Part shown: one piece after another, positions 63,321 through 64,000 of the stretch | Numbering within the stretch: position 1 is the first letter of the stretch | How the letters are laid out: the number at the start of each line of letters is the position of its first letter | From: Patiria miniata | Taxonomy: Eukaryota; Echinodermata; Asteroidea; Valvatida; Asterinidae | NCBI RefSeq assembly: GCF_015706575.1 | Contig: NW_024037065.1 | Span: 2,666,001-2,730,000, forward strand | Length of the DNA stretch: 64,000 nucleotides | Direction: 5' to 3' | Notes under the pieces: model-generated | Seen by the model: the letters and a program-made list of their open reading frames with translations, nothing else | What the model was told of the DNA's origin: nothing | The model's database searches: none | Translations under genes and position numbers: made by a program

Positions 63321-64000
63321 CGCATTAAAACAGCCCCTATACCTATATCTGACGCATCTGTGCGCAGTATAAATGACTTGGCTGCGTCTGGTAAGCGCAA
63401 AACTGGTGCTGACACCACGCGTTTCTTGAGGGTGTCAAACGCGCGTTCTTGTGGCTCTTCCCACATTATCTGCTTAGGGCCTTTATCTTTCGTTAAGTCA
63501 GTAAGTGGACTAGCTATCGCTGCACAATTTGGCACAAAGCGGCGGTAATACCCAACCAACCCTAAATAGGACTGGACTTCTTTCTTCGTCGTAGGTCTTT
63601 TGGCAGCCATGATTGCTTCTACCTTAACTGGTTGAGGTCGAAGATTTCCTCCACCGACTACATGCCCTAAGAAGTCAATGTTATCAAACCCTACAAAGCA
63701 CTTTGTGGGACGGGCTGTCAAGCCAGCTGACCTAAGCCCATCAAGAACATTGGTCAGTGTTTGGATATGTTCATGCCACGTACCTGTATAGACACATATG
63801 TCGTCGATGAAGTTGACCACATTGGACAGACCACTGAGCAACTTCCGCATCATTTGCTGAACACTGCTGGGGCGTTGACCATGCCAGAGGGCAGCACTTT
63901 GAAATGAAACAACCCGTCGGCTGTCACAAAAGCTGTCTTATCTTTATCCTGGGGAGAAATAGGAATTTGCCAATACCCTTTTGACAAGTCAATCTTTGTG
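63314..64000 (-). pseudogene. Ty3/gypsy reverse transcriptase and start of RNase H (runs off window)
   Basis: Enters from the window edge with TKIDLSKGYWQIPI-type sequence (63960-64000), then TAFVTADGLFHFKVLPSGM. A one-base deletion lies near 63868. It continues with VVNFIDDICVYTGTWHEH (catalytic FIDD), IDFLGHVVGGGNLRPQPVK, SYLGLVGYYRRFVPN and the RNase H start ILRTDASDIGIGAVL. It then joins the LTR tail at about 63320. The order is that of gypsy pol, and everything after the first RNase H motif is lost. Its LTR links it to the solo LTR in the Polinton polymerase. Confidence 0.85.

Overview
This window is a transposon-dense stretch of an animal nuclear genome. Coding pieces have introns with GT/AG sites, A-rich retroposon tails and tRNA-derived SINEs, and there is no bacterial gene organisation. 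Frequent TAGGCCTA and ACATGTACATGT words, and the mix of Polinton, CR1-type, Ty3/gypsy and THAP-DDE elements, suggest a marine invertebrate. An ambulacrarian (echinoderm or hemichordate) or similar deuterostome is my low-confidence guess. I see no rRNA operon, no CRISPR and no recognisable large host gene.

Layout. 1-7.7 kb holds two decayed transposase-like genes of different families in opposite orientation. The minus copy (0.97-3.7 kb) has a chromo-barrel-like exon, a basic coiled coil and a RAG1/Transib-like core. The plus copy (4.1-7.7 kb) has a SINHCAF/FAM60A-like zinc finger at its N terminus and is split by a 649-bp element ending in a long hairpin. 7.7-11.4 kb is SINE and repeat debris. 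11.4-18.6 kb is a CR1-type retrotransposon interrupted by a 5'-truncated L1/Tx1-like copy flanked by identical-length 1,011-bp direct repeats, and by a ~510-bp TIR element. 18.7-30 kb carries non-autonomous TIR elements, palindromes, a tandemly duplicated candidate exon, and three spliced small ORFs that may belong to one host transcript.

31.1-37.4 kb looks like one two-gene DNA transposon of ISL2EU type. It has an intact three-exon THAP-DDE transposase on the plus strand and a SWIM/YqaJ nuclease gene on the minus strand, convergent. 40.7-43 kb is a third transposase-like gene with introns, interrupted at a splice donor by a 1,044-bp solo LTR. 43.1-44.1 kb is a gypsy gag remnant with a tRNA-Ser-type primer-binding site.

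44.8-60.8 kb is a decayed Polinton/Maverick. In order it holds DNA polymerase B (+, split by a 2.5-kb solo LTR), integrase (-), a small ORF, major capsid protein, packaging ATPase, several small virion or membrane ORFs (+), and a large structural ORF (-). A 2.98-kb TIR element sits inside one small ORF. The ATPase is the only sizeable intact frame. No protease was recognised. 62.4-64 kb holds an SGNH-hydrolase-like fragment and a gypsy RT fragment whose LTR tail matches the solo LTR inside the polymerase.

Three ~640-690-bp non-autonomous elements (18.7, 26.6 and 56.0 kb) share a terminal pattern CGTC-N8-CACGAAG and internal copies of their own subterminal motif, although their motif sequences differ. 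They look like sister families mobilised by one unidentified transposase.
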